Assembly (NCBI GenBank): GCA_963681975.1
Contig: OY820613.1
Location: 1,798,001 to 1,862,000 of the forward strand
Reading direction: 5' to 3'
Length of the DNA stretch: 64,000 nucleotides
DNA from: JANELJ01 sp024511395
GTDB lineage: Bacteria; Pseudomonadota; Gammaproteobacteria; GRL18
Each line of letters opens with the position of its first letter. Positions within the stretch are counted from its first letter, which is position 1. Below are positions 55,560 through 64,000 of the stretch, one piece after another. The notes beneath the pieces are model-generated. The model was given only the letters and a program-made list of their open reading frames with translations. It did no database searches and had not been told where the DNA came from. Made by a program: the position numbers and the translations under genes.

Positions 55560-57058
55560 GTCCACCCTGAATAAAACATATAGCATTGATTTATAAAGAA
55601 ATATTGCTTGATTATGGGTGTTAAATTTGCAGGTTTTTGGTAAAATAAGCCTTATTACCTTGCAAATTTCCATACCAAAATGAAGCCAAAGAAACAGCCA
55701 AAAATACCTCAGGAAGACCTGTTCAGGATGCGTCTTGAAAACATGCTGGACTTAAATCATGAGTTGATTAAGTTATCAAAACACATAAACTGGGAAAGTC
55801 TTGATAAAGAATGGGGAGCCCTGTTTATATCCACTAAAGGCGCTCCTGCTATACGCACTCGCCTGATTGCAGGATTGCATTACCTGAAACATCTGCATGA
55901 TTTATCGGATGAACAGGTCGTAAAAAGCTGGACAGAAAATCCGTACTGGCAATGTTTTTGTGGAGAAGAATACTTTCAGCATAAGATGCCTATACACCCT
56001 ACGACCATGACCAAATGGCGTAACCGGCTGGGTAAGTCAGGCAGTGAAAAATTACTGATTGAAACCATTAAGGCCGGACTAAAGAGTAAAACCATAAAGC
56101 CCGGCAGTTTAAAGAAAGTCACGGTAGATACTACCGTACAGGAAAAGAACATCGCTTTTCCAACCGATTCAAAGCTCCTGAACAAAGCCAGAGAAAACCT
56201 GGTTAAACTGTCCAAAGAGCACGGTATTAAACTGCGCCAGAATTATAATCGGATTGGACCTCAATATGTATTAATGGCCAGTCGTTATGCTCATGCAAAA
56301 CAGTTTAAACGCATGAAGAAAATGAATAATAAACTGAAATCCCGTTTAGGTCGCGTTAAAAGGGATATTGAACGACAACTGCCCAATTATTCTGTTGATA
56401 TTCAGTCACTGTTTGAAGTGGTTCTGGAACAGGCACAGAAACTGATAGAGCAGGAGCAGCACAGTAAGAACAAGCTTTACAGTTTACACGCCCCGGAAGT
56501 CGAGTGTGTCAGTAAAGGCAAAGCTCATAAGCCTTATGAATTTGGGGTTAAAGCCAGTATCGCTGTGACCAACAAGGAAGGCTTTGTTATTGGGGCTCAA
56601 AGTTGTCCAGGAAATCCTTATGATGGACATACCTTGTTACCACAACTGGAGCAGATAAAACAGTTTACAGCAGTACAACCGGAACAGTGCTTTGTTGACC
56701 GGGGTTATCGTGGACATGAAGTAAAAGACACGAAAGTTTTTATCTCAGGTCAGAAACGAGGCGTTACCCGAAGTATTAAAAAGGCATTAAAACGGCGCAG
56801 TGCGATTGAGCCTGAAATTGGTCATATGAAAAACGATGGCCGTTTAGACCGCTGCTATCTGAAAGGTGCAGTCGGTGATGCCATTAATGTGGTTATGGTA
56901 GCCGCTGGTCATAACTTAAGAAAGATCCTCAATAAGCTCCGGCTTTTGTGGCTCAAAATTATTTCCGGTTTGATGGGGTGTTTTATCAAACCGGAGCAAT
57001 CTGCTGCTTTAAACCTGGCTTGAGGTCAGGCTTAAAACGGTATTATTCAGGTTGAACT
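55560..57058 (+). mobile_element. Complete IS5-like element IS-A, more diverged copy
   Basis: 1499 bp with perfect TAAATA duplication (55554-55559, 57059-57064). It differs from the other copies at many silent and several coding positions, so it belongs to an older or separate branch. Confidence 0.94.
55680..57023 (+). CDS. IS-A transposase, intact, diverged
   Basis: 447 residues with the DDE residues in 'KVTVDTTVQEKNI', 'CFVDRGYRGHE' and 'AIEPEIGHMKND'. Substitutions against the consensus include 'MLDLNHELIKLSKHINWESLDKE' and 'EVVLEQAQKL'. The reading frame is clean. Confidence 0.92.
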   Translation: MKPKKQPKIPQEDLFRMRLENMLDLNHELIKLSKHINWESLDKEWGALFISTKGAPAIRTRLIAGLHYLKHLHDLSDEQVVKSWTENPYWQCFCGEEYFQHKMPIHPTTMTKWRNRLGKSGSEKLLIETIKAGLKSKTIKPGSLKKVTVDTTVQEKNIAFPTDSKLLNKARENLVKLSKEHGIKLRQNYNRIGPQYVLMASRYAHAKQFKRMKKMNNKLKSRLGRVKRDIERQLPNYSVDIQSLFEVVLEQAQKLIEQEQHSKNKLYSLHAPEVECVSKGKAHKPYEFGVKASIAVTNKEGFVIGAQSCPGNPYDGHTLLPQLEQIKQFTAVQPEQCFVDRGYRGHEVKDTKVFISGQKRGVTRSIKKALKRRSAIEPEIGHMKNDGRLDRCYLKGAVGDAINVVMVAAGHNLRKILNKLRLLWLKIISGLMGCFIKPEQSAALNLA

Positions 57059-57134
57059 AAATAGGAAAACGAATATTCACATACTAGCCTAATCAGGTTT
57101 TAAAAGTAAAGATAATACTAATATTAGCCAGTAA

Positions 57135-58073
57135 TTATGCTTCTTGCCTGATCTCGATCTGCATCATCATTTGATGTGTCTCCCCGGGCTGAACCAGCAC
57201 CTCATTATCTGCTGTATTGGCCACCTCAACACACACCATGGACTGCCAGCCCTTATCCGGCATATCAACCATAGCTTTTGAATTTTGCTCCCATGGATTC
57301 CAGATGATAGTTGACATAGATCCGGTTTTGGAAATTTCAATGGTTCTATTTAACTGCTTATCCACAATTGCAACACTAGAACTGGTATCCACATAAATCC
57401 GGTCCGTTTCTGCCTCCAGAATCAGGTCTCCACCCTGTCTGAATACATGGTTGTTTAGCAGCTTGTCAATATAGTCCGTATTATCAAGTCCTTTAATAAC
57501 AACATCATGAATATCAGCAATTTTAAAATAACTGTGCAGGGCTTCACTAATACGCACTGGATATTTGCCAGTGTTTTTTGTGATCAGTTCCATGCTCAGC
57601 TGCTCACCAATGACAAGGCGTAAACTCAGTCTAGCTTCAAAATCACTTTGCAGGTTCTGATATTGTTCGCAAACCGCTTCACAGGGCAATTTTAACACCA
57701 CTTCAGTGGTTTCATCTTTCAGAGTGGTAACAGATTTTACCTTCCAGTTGGAGATCCGTGCAAAACCATGAGCAGGCAATTTAATTTCATTGCCAGTGCT
57801 TTTATCTCCTGACTTTATAGCTCCAAACCAAGGCCAGCATATGGGAACACCTCCCCGTATGCCTTTACCCTGCTTATATACAGCCTTTTTACTTTGCCAA
57901 AATACCGGCTCAGACTGACTATGTGGTTGAAAATCAAGCAACTGACCTCCATAAAGACTGATACGGGCTTTAGCCATCGGGTTGTCAATGTCCATCAGAA
58001 TAAAACCTTCCGGGGACTTTAAAAAATTAACCTGTTTGTTATGTGCAAATTTTTCATTCAGTTTCTGAATCAT
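57135..58073 (-). CDS. Glucose-6-phosphate 1-epimerase (D-hexose-6-phosphate mutarotase)
   Basis: 312 residues, YeaD family of the galactose-mutarotase fold. Visible signatures: 'RISLYGGQLLDFQPH', 'RGGVPICWPWFGA', 'LPAHGFARISNWKV', 'EALHSYFKIADI' and the late 'NPWEQNSKAM' with 'MVCVEVANT'. It interconverts alpha and beta anomers of hexose 6-phosphates in the cytoplasm. Monocistronic, full length. Confidence 0.9.
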   Translation of the reverse strand: MIQKLNEKFAHNKQVNFLKSPEGFILMDIDNPMAKARISLYGGQLLDFQPHSQSEPVFWQSKKAVYKQGKGIRGGVPICWPWFGAIKSGDKSTGNEIKLPAHGFARISNWKVKSVTTLKDETTEVVLKLPCEAVCEQYQNLQSDFEARLSLRLVIGEQLSMELITKNTGKYPVRISEALHSYFKIADIHDVVIKGLDNTDYIDKLLNNHVFRQGGDLILEAETDRIYVDTSSSVAIVDKQLNRTIEISKTGSMSTIIWNPWEQNSKAMVDMPDKGWQSMVCVEVANTADNEVLVQPGETHQMMMQIEIRQEA

Positions 58074-58185
58074 AATTTATTGATTTCCGGTATTAAAAAC
58101 TTCCCTGATGGGTGATAAAGTCGTAACAGTCCTGTACACTTTAAGTAAACCTGTTTATTTATGAATTCGTAAAAAGAATATTGTC

Positions 58186-58989
58186 ATGATTCGTAATCTG
58201 AGTAAAGCCTTCCTGTTAAGCCTGCTGCTAATTCCCGCTATTGCACTGGCAGATATTGCCGTACTGGTACATGGTTTTCACAGCTCCAGCAATATCTGGC
58301 GAAAATCAAGGATTATAAACATACTGGCGACTCATGGCTGGCGCGATGCAGGCTATTATTTACCTGTCCAAGGTAATGTGGCATTTTCCGGACAGGGGCT
58401 GAATAACCAGTCGCCCCATCAGCTGGTGACTGCAGAATTGCCCTCAGATGCCCCCATAGAAATACAGGCTGATTTACTTGGCCAGTATTTAAAGGACATT
58501 CACCAGCGCTTTCCTGACCAGATGATCCATCTAATTGGCTATTCTGCCGGTGGTATGGTCGCTCGCCTGTCACTGGTACATAACTCGGATTTACCCGTTG
58601 TACAATTGATAACCATAGCATCTCCACACATGGGAACACCGATAGCTGAATTTGCCCGGCTGACCAAGGACACCCCTTTTGGTTTTATAGCGCCCATAGC
58701 CGGTATAAAAGAACTGGATACCTCAAAACGATTATTTAAACAGTTAAGCCGGGAAAAAGAGAATTATTTCCTGTTCTGGCTTAACCGCCAGCCACACCCA
58801 GAAATTCTATACACCTCAATTATCAGGGCTGACGACTCTATTATGAAAGGTGATATTTTTGTACCATCCTATAGTCAGAATATGGCTTTTGTACCTGCAA
58901 TTGGGAAACGAGCAGAAATCATTATGACCCCTGGCAACCACTATCTGAAACCTACAGATGGTTATTTACTGCTTAATTTATTGCCATAA
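58186..58989 (+). CDS. Secreted alpha/beta-hydrolase (lipase/PGAP1-like)
   Basis: 267 residues. Signal peptide 'LSKAFLLSLLLIPAIALA' at the N-terminus. Oxyanion/His-Gly motif 'VLVHGFHSSSNIW', nucleophile elbow 'HLIGYSAGGMVARL' (catalytic Ser), 'ASPHMGTPIAEF', and a late His in 'PGNHYLKP'. It probably hydrolyses ester lipids in the periplasm or outside. The MITE begins immediately after the TAA stop, and its insertion left the gene intact. Confidence 0.85.
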   Translation: MIRNLSKAFLLSLLLIPAIALADIAVLVHGFHSSSNIWRKSRIINILATHGWRDAGYYLPVQGNVAFSGQGLNNQSPHQLVTAELPSDAPIEIQADLLGQYLKDIHQRFPDQMIHLIGYSAGGMVARLSLVHNSDLPVVQLITIASPHMGTPIAEFARLTKDTPFGFIAPIAGIKELDTSKRLFKQLSREKENYFLFWLNRQPHPEILYTSIIRADDSIMKGDIFVPSYSQNMAFVPAIGKRAEIIMTPGNHYLKPTDGYLLLNLLP

Positions 58990-59213
58990 CAGGGTGGGAG
59001 CATACTTTTAATAATTCTCATTTAGACGCAAATACCGTATCCATTGACTGCACTCCTTGCTGAAGACGCCGTGAATCCATCCATGGAGGCTTTTCGGCAG
59101 CATCCCTGCTGCCGAAACTTCATCAAGAAGCACGGTCAATGGATACTCAGTGTCTATAAATATAATATTTTTACATATTGAACATATTTTAATCAAAGTA
59201 TGATCCGGCCCTG
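58990..59213. mobile_element. Complete ISAs1-type MITE
   Basis: 224 bp, no coding capacity. Ends CAGGGTGGGAGCATACTTT and, on the other strand, CAGGGCCGGATCATACTTT. The 10-bp target duplication ATTGCCATAA is exact (58980-58989, 59214-59223). An internal stem (TTCGGCAGCATCCCTGCTGCCGAA) is present. Truncated relatives lie at 21492-21633 and 28630-30369. The ISAs1 element at 33113 has matching ends and the same duplication length, so the two form one transposition family. Confidence 0.92.
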
Positions 59214-59304
59214 ATTGCCATAAACCTTTAATACACAGGGTGTTTGACACTAACGTCCTGCCCCATGATAATAAGCACTCCTCAAGCTTAAATTCAGGAT
59301 TATT

Positions 59305-59904
59305 ATGCCTCCTAAAAGCCGCTATTTTCAGGATCTTGAGAAATATCGCCAGGATATGCTCATTAAAACCGAACTTTGTGGCATCCCCATGCAGTTTGCT
59401 ACCACTTGGGGGCTGTTTTCACCCAAGGCCATTGATGAAGGTTCCCGGCTAATGCTGGATCACATCCAGGTGGAAAATGATGACAACTGCCTAGATATCG
59501 GCTGCGGTTATGGTCCATTAGGTTTAACCATTGCCAAACTGGCGCCGCAGGGTAAAACGACTCTGGTAGACAAGGACTTTGTTGCTATTGACTACACCAA
59601 TAAAAATATAAAATTAAACAGACTGGATAACTGCGAAGCTTTTTTAAGTAACGGCCTCAACCAGACAGGCAAACGGCGTTTTAATCTGATTGTTTCTAAT
59701 ATACCCGCCAAGGTGGGCAATGAACTATTGAGCCTGTTTCTTTATGATGCTCTGCAGCATCTTGAACCGGGTGGACGTTTTTATGTTGTTACTATCAGCG
59801 GCATACGTAAATACATAGAACGATCCTTCAAGGAGCTTTTCGGCAACTATAAAAAAGTTAAGCAGGGAAAGACCTATACCGTAGCCATGGCAGTTAAACA
59901 GTAG
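59305..59904 (+). CDS. Class I SAM-dependent methyltransferase, RsmC/MTS type
   Basis: 199 residues. Motif I 'NCLDIGCGYGPLGLTIAKL' and the catalytic position 'IVSNIPAK' in place of the N-P-P-F/Y of RsmC-type enzymes. The N-terminal 'GLFSPKAIDEGSRLMLD' matches the MTS domain entry. Related proteins methylate guanine in 16S rRNA or small molecules; the variant IPAK motif leaves the substrate open. The next gene's ATG follows directly after its stop. Confidence 0.85.
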   Translation: MPPKSRYFQDLEKYRQDMLIKTELCGIPMQFATTWGLFSPKAIDEGSRLMLDHIQVENDDNCLDIGCGYGPLGLTIAKLAPQGKTTLVDKDFVAIDYTNKNIKLNRLDNCEAFLSNGLNQTGKRRFNLIVSNIPAKVGNELLSLFLYDALQHLEPGGRFYVVTISGIRKYIERSFKELFGNYKKVKQGKTYTVAMAVKQ

Positions 59905-62106
59905 ATGAGAATCTATGATAAGTACTTAAATTATTCTGCGGTTAATCTTTTAATTAGCCTTATTATGCTGTTTCTATTAACTGGCTGTGGTGATAAAGGC
60001 AGCAACTTCGACTCCAATACGACCACCAGTCAATCCGTTTCAGAGTACTCCACATCATCCACTGAAAATAAAACAGAAACCAGTTCTCCAGTTACATTCA
60101 GTCAACATTCCAAATCCGACTGGCTGACTATTAAACACTCCGGTGTGCTGCGTATTATTGCCCCCCATTCCTTTAAGTACAATCCGGTTACTAAAGATAA
60201 ACCCATTACTTATAACAGTGAATTAAAGTTTATTATTGATTTTGACAGGTTCCATAAACTCAAACCGGCATTTATCACCGTAAAAGAATTCAGTAATTTA
60301 ATCCCTTCTCTTAATGAGGGGCTGGGTGATGTTATTGTTGCCAATCTGACCATTACCGACGCCAGAAAAAAGCTCATAAATTTTACCATTCCTGTCACTT
60401 ATGCCAGTGAAAAATTAATTGTTTCCCAGTCTTTTACAAAAAAACTAAACCGCAAAAACCTCGGAAATATGAAAATCGGGGTTCGAAAACAGACTACATA
60501 CTGGGATACCGTACAAAAATTAAAGCAGGAAAATCCGGAACTTAATATAGTTGAACTGGATGACAGTATCACCGAAGAACAGAAGTTCAACAAGGTTGTT
60601 TCGGGTGAACTGGATGGCGTTATAGAAGATAGTAATCGCCTGACCCTGTTTCTGACACAACGCAATGATATTAAAGCAGCGCTTTCCCTGACACCGGAGC
60701 ATCCTGTTGGCTGGGCTGTAAGAAAAAACAAACCAGAACTACTTAAACACCTGAATGAATACATTACCAGTCAGAAACTGACTCAATACATCCAGGACAT
60801 ACAACTGGGCGATCTGGATATTATTAAAAAAAATAAACAGCTCAGGTTAATTACCCGTAATAATGCTTCCACTTATTTTTTATGGAAAAACCAGCTCATG
60901 GGATTTGAGTATGAGCTGATCAGGGAATTTGCCAAACAGCAGAAAGTTAAACTCAAAGTACTGGTAGCCAGTGATTTTCAGGAAATAGTTCAGTGGCTTG
61001 AGCAGGGTTATGGCGATATTATTTCTGCAGGATTAATAAAAACACCTGAGCGGGAAAAACTGCCGGTTCTGTTTACTGAACCTTATCTGTTTGTTCAGGA
61101 ACTCATTGTACAGAGACATGATGATAAACCAATTAAAGATCTGGTCCAGTTGCAGGGTCGAAGCTTTTATGTAAGACAGAGCAGTTCCTACTGGAACACT
61201 CTGGTTAAATTACAGGAACAACTTAAAAGCCAGAATATTAGTTTTACTATTAACACAGTCCCCGAAACCATGGAAACTGAGGAAATCATCAGGGAAGTAA
61301 TTAACGGTAAATTTGATCTGACAGTAGCCGATTCCCATATAGTTGCAATTGCACAGAGCTGGCACTCAAAAATACAGGCTCCAATGACCCTAAGCGGTGA
61401 ACAGGGACATCGCTGGCTGGTACGCAAAAACAACCCGAAACTACTGGCCGCTCTGAATAAATATATTAAAAAGGAATATAAAGGCTTATTTTACAATATT
61501 ACCTTTAATAAGTTTTTTAAAAATTCCCGTAAATTATTTGATGAAGGCAAACGTGACCTGAATGATAATACTATATCTAAATATGATGATCTGATAAAAA
61601 AGCTTGCACAGGAATATGACTTTGACTGGCGTCTAATTACGGCACAGGTTAATAAGGAAAGCCAGTTTAACCCCAAAGCAAAATCCTGGGCCGGAGCTAG
61701 GGGCTTATTACAGGTCATGCCTAAAACGGCCAAAGAAATGGGTATAAAGGACATGCACAGCCCTGAAAACGGCTTGCGAGCCGGGGTAAAATACATGGCC
61801 TGGCTACGCAAACAACTGCCGGATGATATACCGCCAGATGTTAAGGTCTGGTTTACTCTGGCTGCTTATAATGCCGGTTTAAGCCACCTTAAGGATGCCC
61901 GTATTCTCGCTAAACAACAGGGTTTAGATCCTGACCGCTGGTTCGATCATGTTGAAAAAGCCTTTTTATTATTATCGAAACCCAAATATCACAAGAAGGC
62001 CCGTTTCGGCTATGTTCGCGGCATTGAACCGGTCACTTATATCAGGCAGATCCAGGCACTTTATCATCTGTACAGTAAAAAATTTCCCGATAAGGAACAC
62101 ACTTGA
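59905..62106 (+). CDS. MltF-like lytic transglycosylase with two solute-binding domains
   Basis: 733 residues. A lipoprotein signal ends with the lipobox 'LLTGCGD'. Two tandem SBP_bac_3 modules follow (about 75-300 and 310-545), then an SLT goose-lysozyme-like domain (about 570-720) with the catalytic Glu in 'ITAQVNKESQFNPKAKSWAGARGLLQVMP'. MltF normally has a single SBP module of about 250 residues, so the duplicated sensor part is unusual. It cleaves peptidoglycan glycan strands in the periplasm under ligand control. The gene starts immediately after the methyltransferase stop and overlaps the ABC gene. Confidence 0.88.
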   Translation: MRIYDKYLNYSAVNLLISLIMLFLLTGCGDKGSNFDSNTTTSQSVSEYSTSSTENKTETSSPVTFSQHSKSDWLTIKHSGVLRIIAPHSFKYNPVTKDKPITYNSELKFIIDFDRFHKLKPAFITVKEFSNLIPSLNEGLGDVIVANLTITDARKKLINFTIPVTYASEKLIVSQSFTKKLNRKNLGNMKIGVRKQTTYWDTVQKLKQENPELNIVELDDSITEEQKFNKVVSGELDGVIEDSNRLTLFLTQRNDIKAALSLTPEHPVGWAVRKNKPELLKHLNEYITSQKLTQYIQDIQLGDLDIIKKNKQLRLITRNNASTYFLWKNQLMGFEYELIREFAKQQKVKLKVLVASDFQEIVQWLEQGYGDIISAGLIKTPEREKLPVLFTEPYLFVQELIVQRHDDKPIKDLVQLQGRSFYVRQSSSYWNTLVKLQEQLKSQNISFTINTVPETMETEEIIREVINGKFDLTVADSHIVAIAQSWHSKIQAPMTLSGEQGHRWLVRKNNPKLLAALNKYIKKEYKGLFYNITFNKFFKNSRKLFDEGKRDLNDNTISKYDDLIKKLAQEYDFDWRLITAQVNKESQFNPKAKSWAGARGLLQVMPKTAKEMGIKDMHSPENGLRAGVKYMAWLRKQLPDDIPPDVKVWFTLAAYNAGLSHLKDARILAKQQGLDPDRWFDHVEKAFLLLSKPKYHKKARFGYVRGIEPVTYIRQIQALYHLYSKKFPDKEHT

Positions 62107-64000
62107 AAGCCGATTTAACACAAACACAATCAACGGAAGCACAACAAAACATAAATCGTAATAACCGGGATATGAACAATAGCAGTGGATTTTCTTTCAG
62201 TCAGATCATCCAGTCTGCCCTGTATTATAAAAAAGAACTGATAATGGCCAATATTCTGGCTATTATTGCCGCCCTTCTATCAGTCCCCATTCCATTAATT
62301 CTGCCGCTGATGGTGGATGAAGTGCTGCTTAACAAACCAAGCACAGCCGTTGACCTAATGAATCATGTGCTGCCTTCAGCCTGGCAGACGGCCAGTATTT
62401 ATATTATTATGGCTTTGTTTGCTTCCGTACTGCTGCGCCTGTTTGCCGTGGCCTTAAATGTTTCTCAAATGCGGATATTCACCATTATCGCCAAATCGGT
62501 CACGCTTTCCATGCGTGAAAAACTGGCCCGTTATCTTAAAAAAATTGCCCTTAGTGAATATGAAACCATCGGCAGCGGTGGTTTCGCTTCTCACTTTGTT
62601 ACAGACATTGAAGTCGTTGACCAATTTATCAGTGCCACCATCAGTAAATTTATTGTAGCAGTCTTATCAATCATAGGCACAGCCATAGTACTGTTATGGA
62701 TTAACTGGCAACTGGCCCTGATACTGCTGATCTTTAATCCACTAGTCATTTATATCACTATCCTTATGGGTAAGCGGGTTAAAAAGCTTAAATTAAAAGA
62801 AAACAATGCCATCGCTATTTTTCAGCAGGCTCTGGTGGAAACACTGGACGCCATACATCAGATCCGGGCGGCCAACCGAGAAGAACATTATATAAAAACC
62901 CTGATTAAAAAAGCCGTTCAGGTTAAAAAACATTCCATTGCCTATTCCTGGAAAACTGACGCCGCTGGACAGCTTTCTCATGTGGTCTTTTTATTTGGTT
63001 TTGATGTCTTTCGTGCCATCAGTATGATTATGGTACTGACTTCCGATCTGTCTATTGGTTTAATGTTTGCAGTATTTGGCTACCTCTGGTACATGATGGG
63101 GCCGGTTCAGGAAGTGTTAAATATTCAATACGCCTACTACAGTGCCAGGGCTTCTCTTAACCGTCTGAACAAAATATTTGCTTTGGAACAGGAACCGGTT
63201 ATTGAAGCTAAAGCCGATCCGTTTAAAGACAAACAAACCGTATCGGTACGGCTGGAAAATATCTGTTTCAAATACCCTGAAAAAGATGAAAGCATTAACA
63301 AGGAAGATGCCGACTCTGTTCCTATTATTGAAGATGAGTCCTGTTCAGCCGACACCAAATACATTCTTAAAAATCTGTCACTAAGCATTAATGAAGGTGA
63401 AAAACTAGCACTGGTAGGTTCCAGCGGTGGCGGAAAATCTACCCTGATACAAATCCTTTTAGGCTTATACCCTTATGATTCAGGTGATATTTATTTTGAC
63501 AATGTTTCCATTAAGGACATTGGCTTTGAAAAAGTAAGAGAAAACACCGCCACTGTTTTGCAAAACCCGGTACTGTTTAATGATACCGTAAGAGCCAACC
63601 TGGCTTTAGGTAAGGATATTGCAGAAGAAAAGCTCTGGCAGGCACTGGAGATTGTCCAGCTGGACTGTACTATCCGTAAACTCCCGGAACAGCTTAATGC
63701 CTTGGTGGGCCGCCAGGGCATACGCCTGTCCGGTGGCCAGAGACAACGTCTGGCCATTGCCCGTATGATTCTAACCGATCCTAAACTGATCATCCTAGAC
63801 GAAGCCACCTCCGCCCTGGATACTGAAACCGAAAATAAACTGCACCAATCCCTGGAGGCTTATTTAAAAGACAAAACCACGCTGATTATTGCCCATCGCC
63901 TCAGCGCCGTTAAACAGGCTGACAGAATTGTAGTCATTGACCAGGGTGAAATCATTGCCAACGGCACTCATCAGGATCTGGTGAACAGTAATGAGCTTTA
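62103..64000 (+). CDS. ABC exporter (TM-NBD half transporter), cut by the window end
   Basis: Type I ABC exporter fold. TM helices run from about 62220 to 63110 ('MANILAIIAALLSVPIPLILPLM' region onward), followed by the NBD with Walker A 'LVGSSGGGKSTLIQIL', signature 'LSGGQRQRLAIARMIL', Walker B 'LIILDEATSALDTE' and the H-loop 'LIIAHRLSA'. The frame is open to the last base. TTG 62103 with AAGGA upstream, overlapping the previous stop by four bases, is a likely start; ATG 62172 is the alternative. The substrate is not deducible. It may be co-transcribed with the lytic transglycosylase. Confidence 0.88.
   Translation, partial: MKADLTQTQSTEAQQNINRNNRDMNNSSGFSFSQIIQSALYYKKELIMANILAIIAALLSVPIPLILPLMVDEVLLNKPSTAVDLMNHVLPSAWQTASIYIIMALFASVLLRLFAVALNVSQMRIFTIIAKSVTLSMREKLARYLKKIALSEYETIGSGGFASHFVTDIEVVDQFISATISKFIVAVLSIIGTAIVLLWINWQLALILLIFNPLVIYITILMGKRVKKLKLKENNAIAIFQQALVETLDAIHQIRAANREEHYIKTLIKKAVQVKKHSIAYSWKTDAAGQLSHVVFLFGFDVFRAISMIMVLTSDLSIGLMFAVFGYLWYMMGPVQEVLNIQYAYYSARASLNRLNKIFALEQEPVIEAKADPFKDKQTVSVRLENICFKYPEKDESINKEDADSVPIIEDESCSADTKYILKNLSLSINEGEKLALVGSSGGGKSTLIQILLGLYPYDSGDIYFDNVSIKDIGFEKVRENTATVLQNPVLFNDTVRANLALGKDIAEEKLWQALEIVQLDCTIRKLPEQLNALVGRQGIRLSGGQRQRLAIARMILTDPKLIILDEATSALDTETENKLHQSLEAYLKDKTTLIIAHRLSAVKQADRIVVIDQGEIIANGTHQDLVNSNEL

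Noticed and set aside
1..64000. rRNA operons, tRNA genes and CRISPR-Cas loci
   Set aside because: I saw no sequence resembling conserved rRNA, tRNA arms or Cas proteins in the window, though tRNA detection by eye is not exhaustive.

Overview
The window looks like chromosomal DNA of an IS-laden gammaproteobacterium. The core genes (leuA, pssA, ilvBNC, rimI, tex, dacB, mltF-like) are gammaproteobacterial in character and the host DNA is AT-rich. I cannot name the genus. A large share of the window is insertion-sequence DNA, much of it nested or broken, and several host genes are cut by it. That is the pattern of a genome under relaxed selection, such as a symbiont or a recently bottlenecked lineage; this reading is inference.

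Layout. 0-2.9 kb: two small unrecognised genes, relics of three IS types, a palindrome-rich stretch and a NYN-domain nuclease gene with a terminator-like hairpin in its leader. 2.9-4.3 kb: broken IS256-family element. 4.4-15.7 kb: remnant of an SXT/R391-type integrative conjugative element (ICE). It holds a BrxR/CapW-like WYL regulator, a DEDDh exonuclease, an IS1380 insertion, an SOS-controlled umuDC (rumAB-like) pair, a MobI-like gene, a ParM-like partition operon that runs into a 413-codon tyrosine integrase, and an excisionase. It ends exactly inside the 5' end of prfC, the classical SXT attachment gene, of which only the first ~22 native codons remain. 15.8-18.8 kb: leuA, a uracil-DNA glycosylase-like gene and rimI.

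18.8-30.4 kb: pssA, ilvC, ilvN, ilvB and a 2-Cys peroxiredoxin, separated by IS110, IS4/IS701-like and IS5-like elements and by ISAs1-type MITEs. 30.4-35.6 kb: tex, then a CheY-like response-regulator gene split by an IS982 and an ISAs1 element. 35.6-50.1 kb: a nested IS graveyard (IS5-like, IS3 containing IS481, IS4 containing IS5-like, IS5-like containing IS21), with a frameshifted dinG-type helicase and a truncated GGDEF gene inside it. 50.1-55.5 kb: an LplT-like MFS transporter, a PBP4-type carboxypeptidase, a truncated mscS, a ferredoxin stump and a Pro/Ala-rich membrane protein. 57.1-64 kb: hexose-6-phosphate mutarotase, lipase, methyltransferase, MltF-like lytic transglycosylase and an ABC exporter that runs off the end.

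The strongest observations are the prfC/ICE junction, the exact target duplications that allow ancestral genes to be rebuilt, a 6-bp TANNTA target preference of the dominant IS, and a rebuilt receiver-domain protein whose tail may be membrane anchored.
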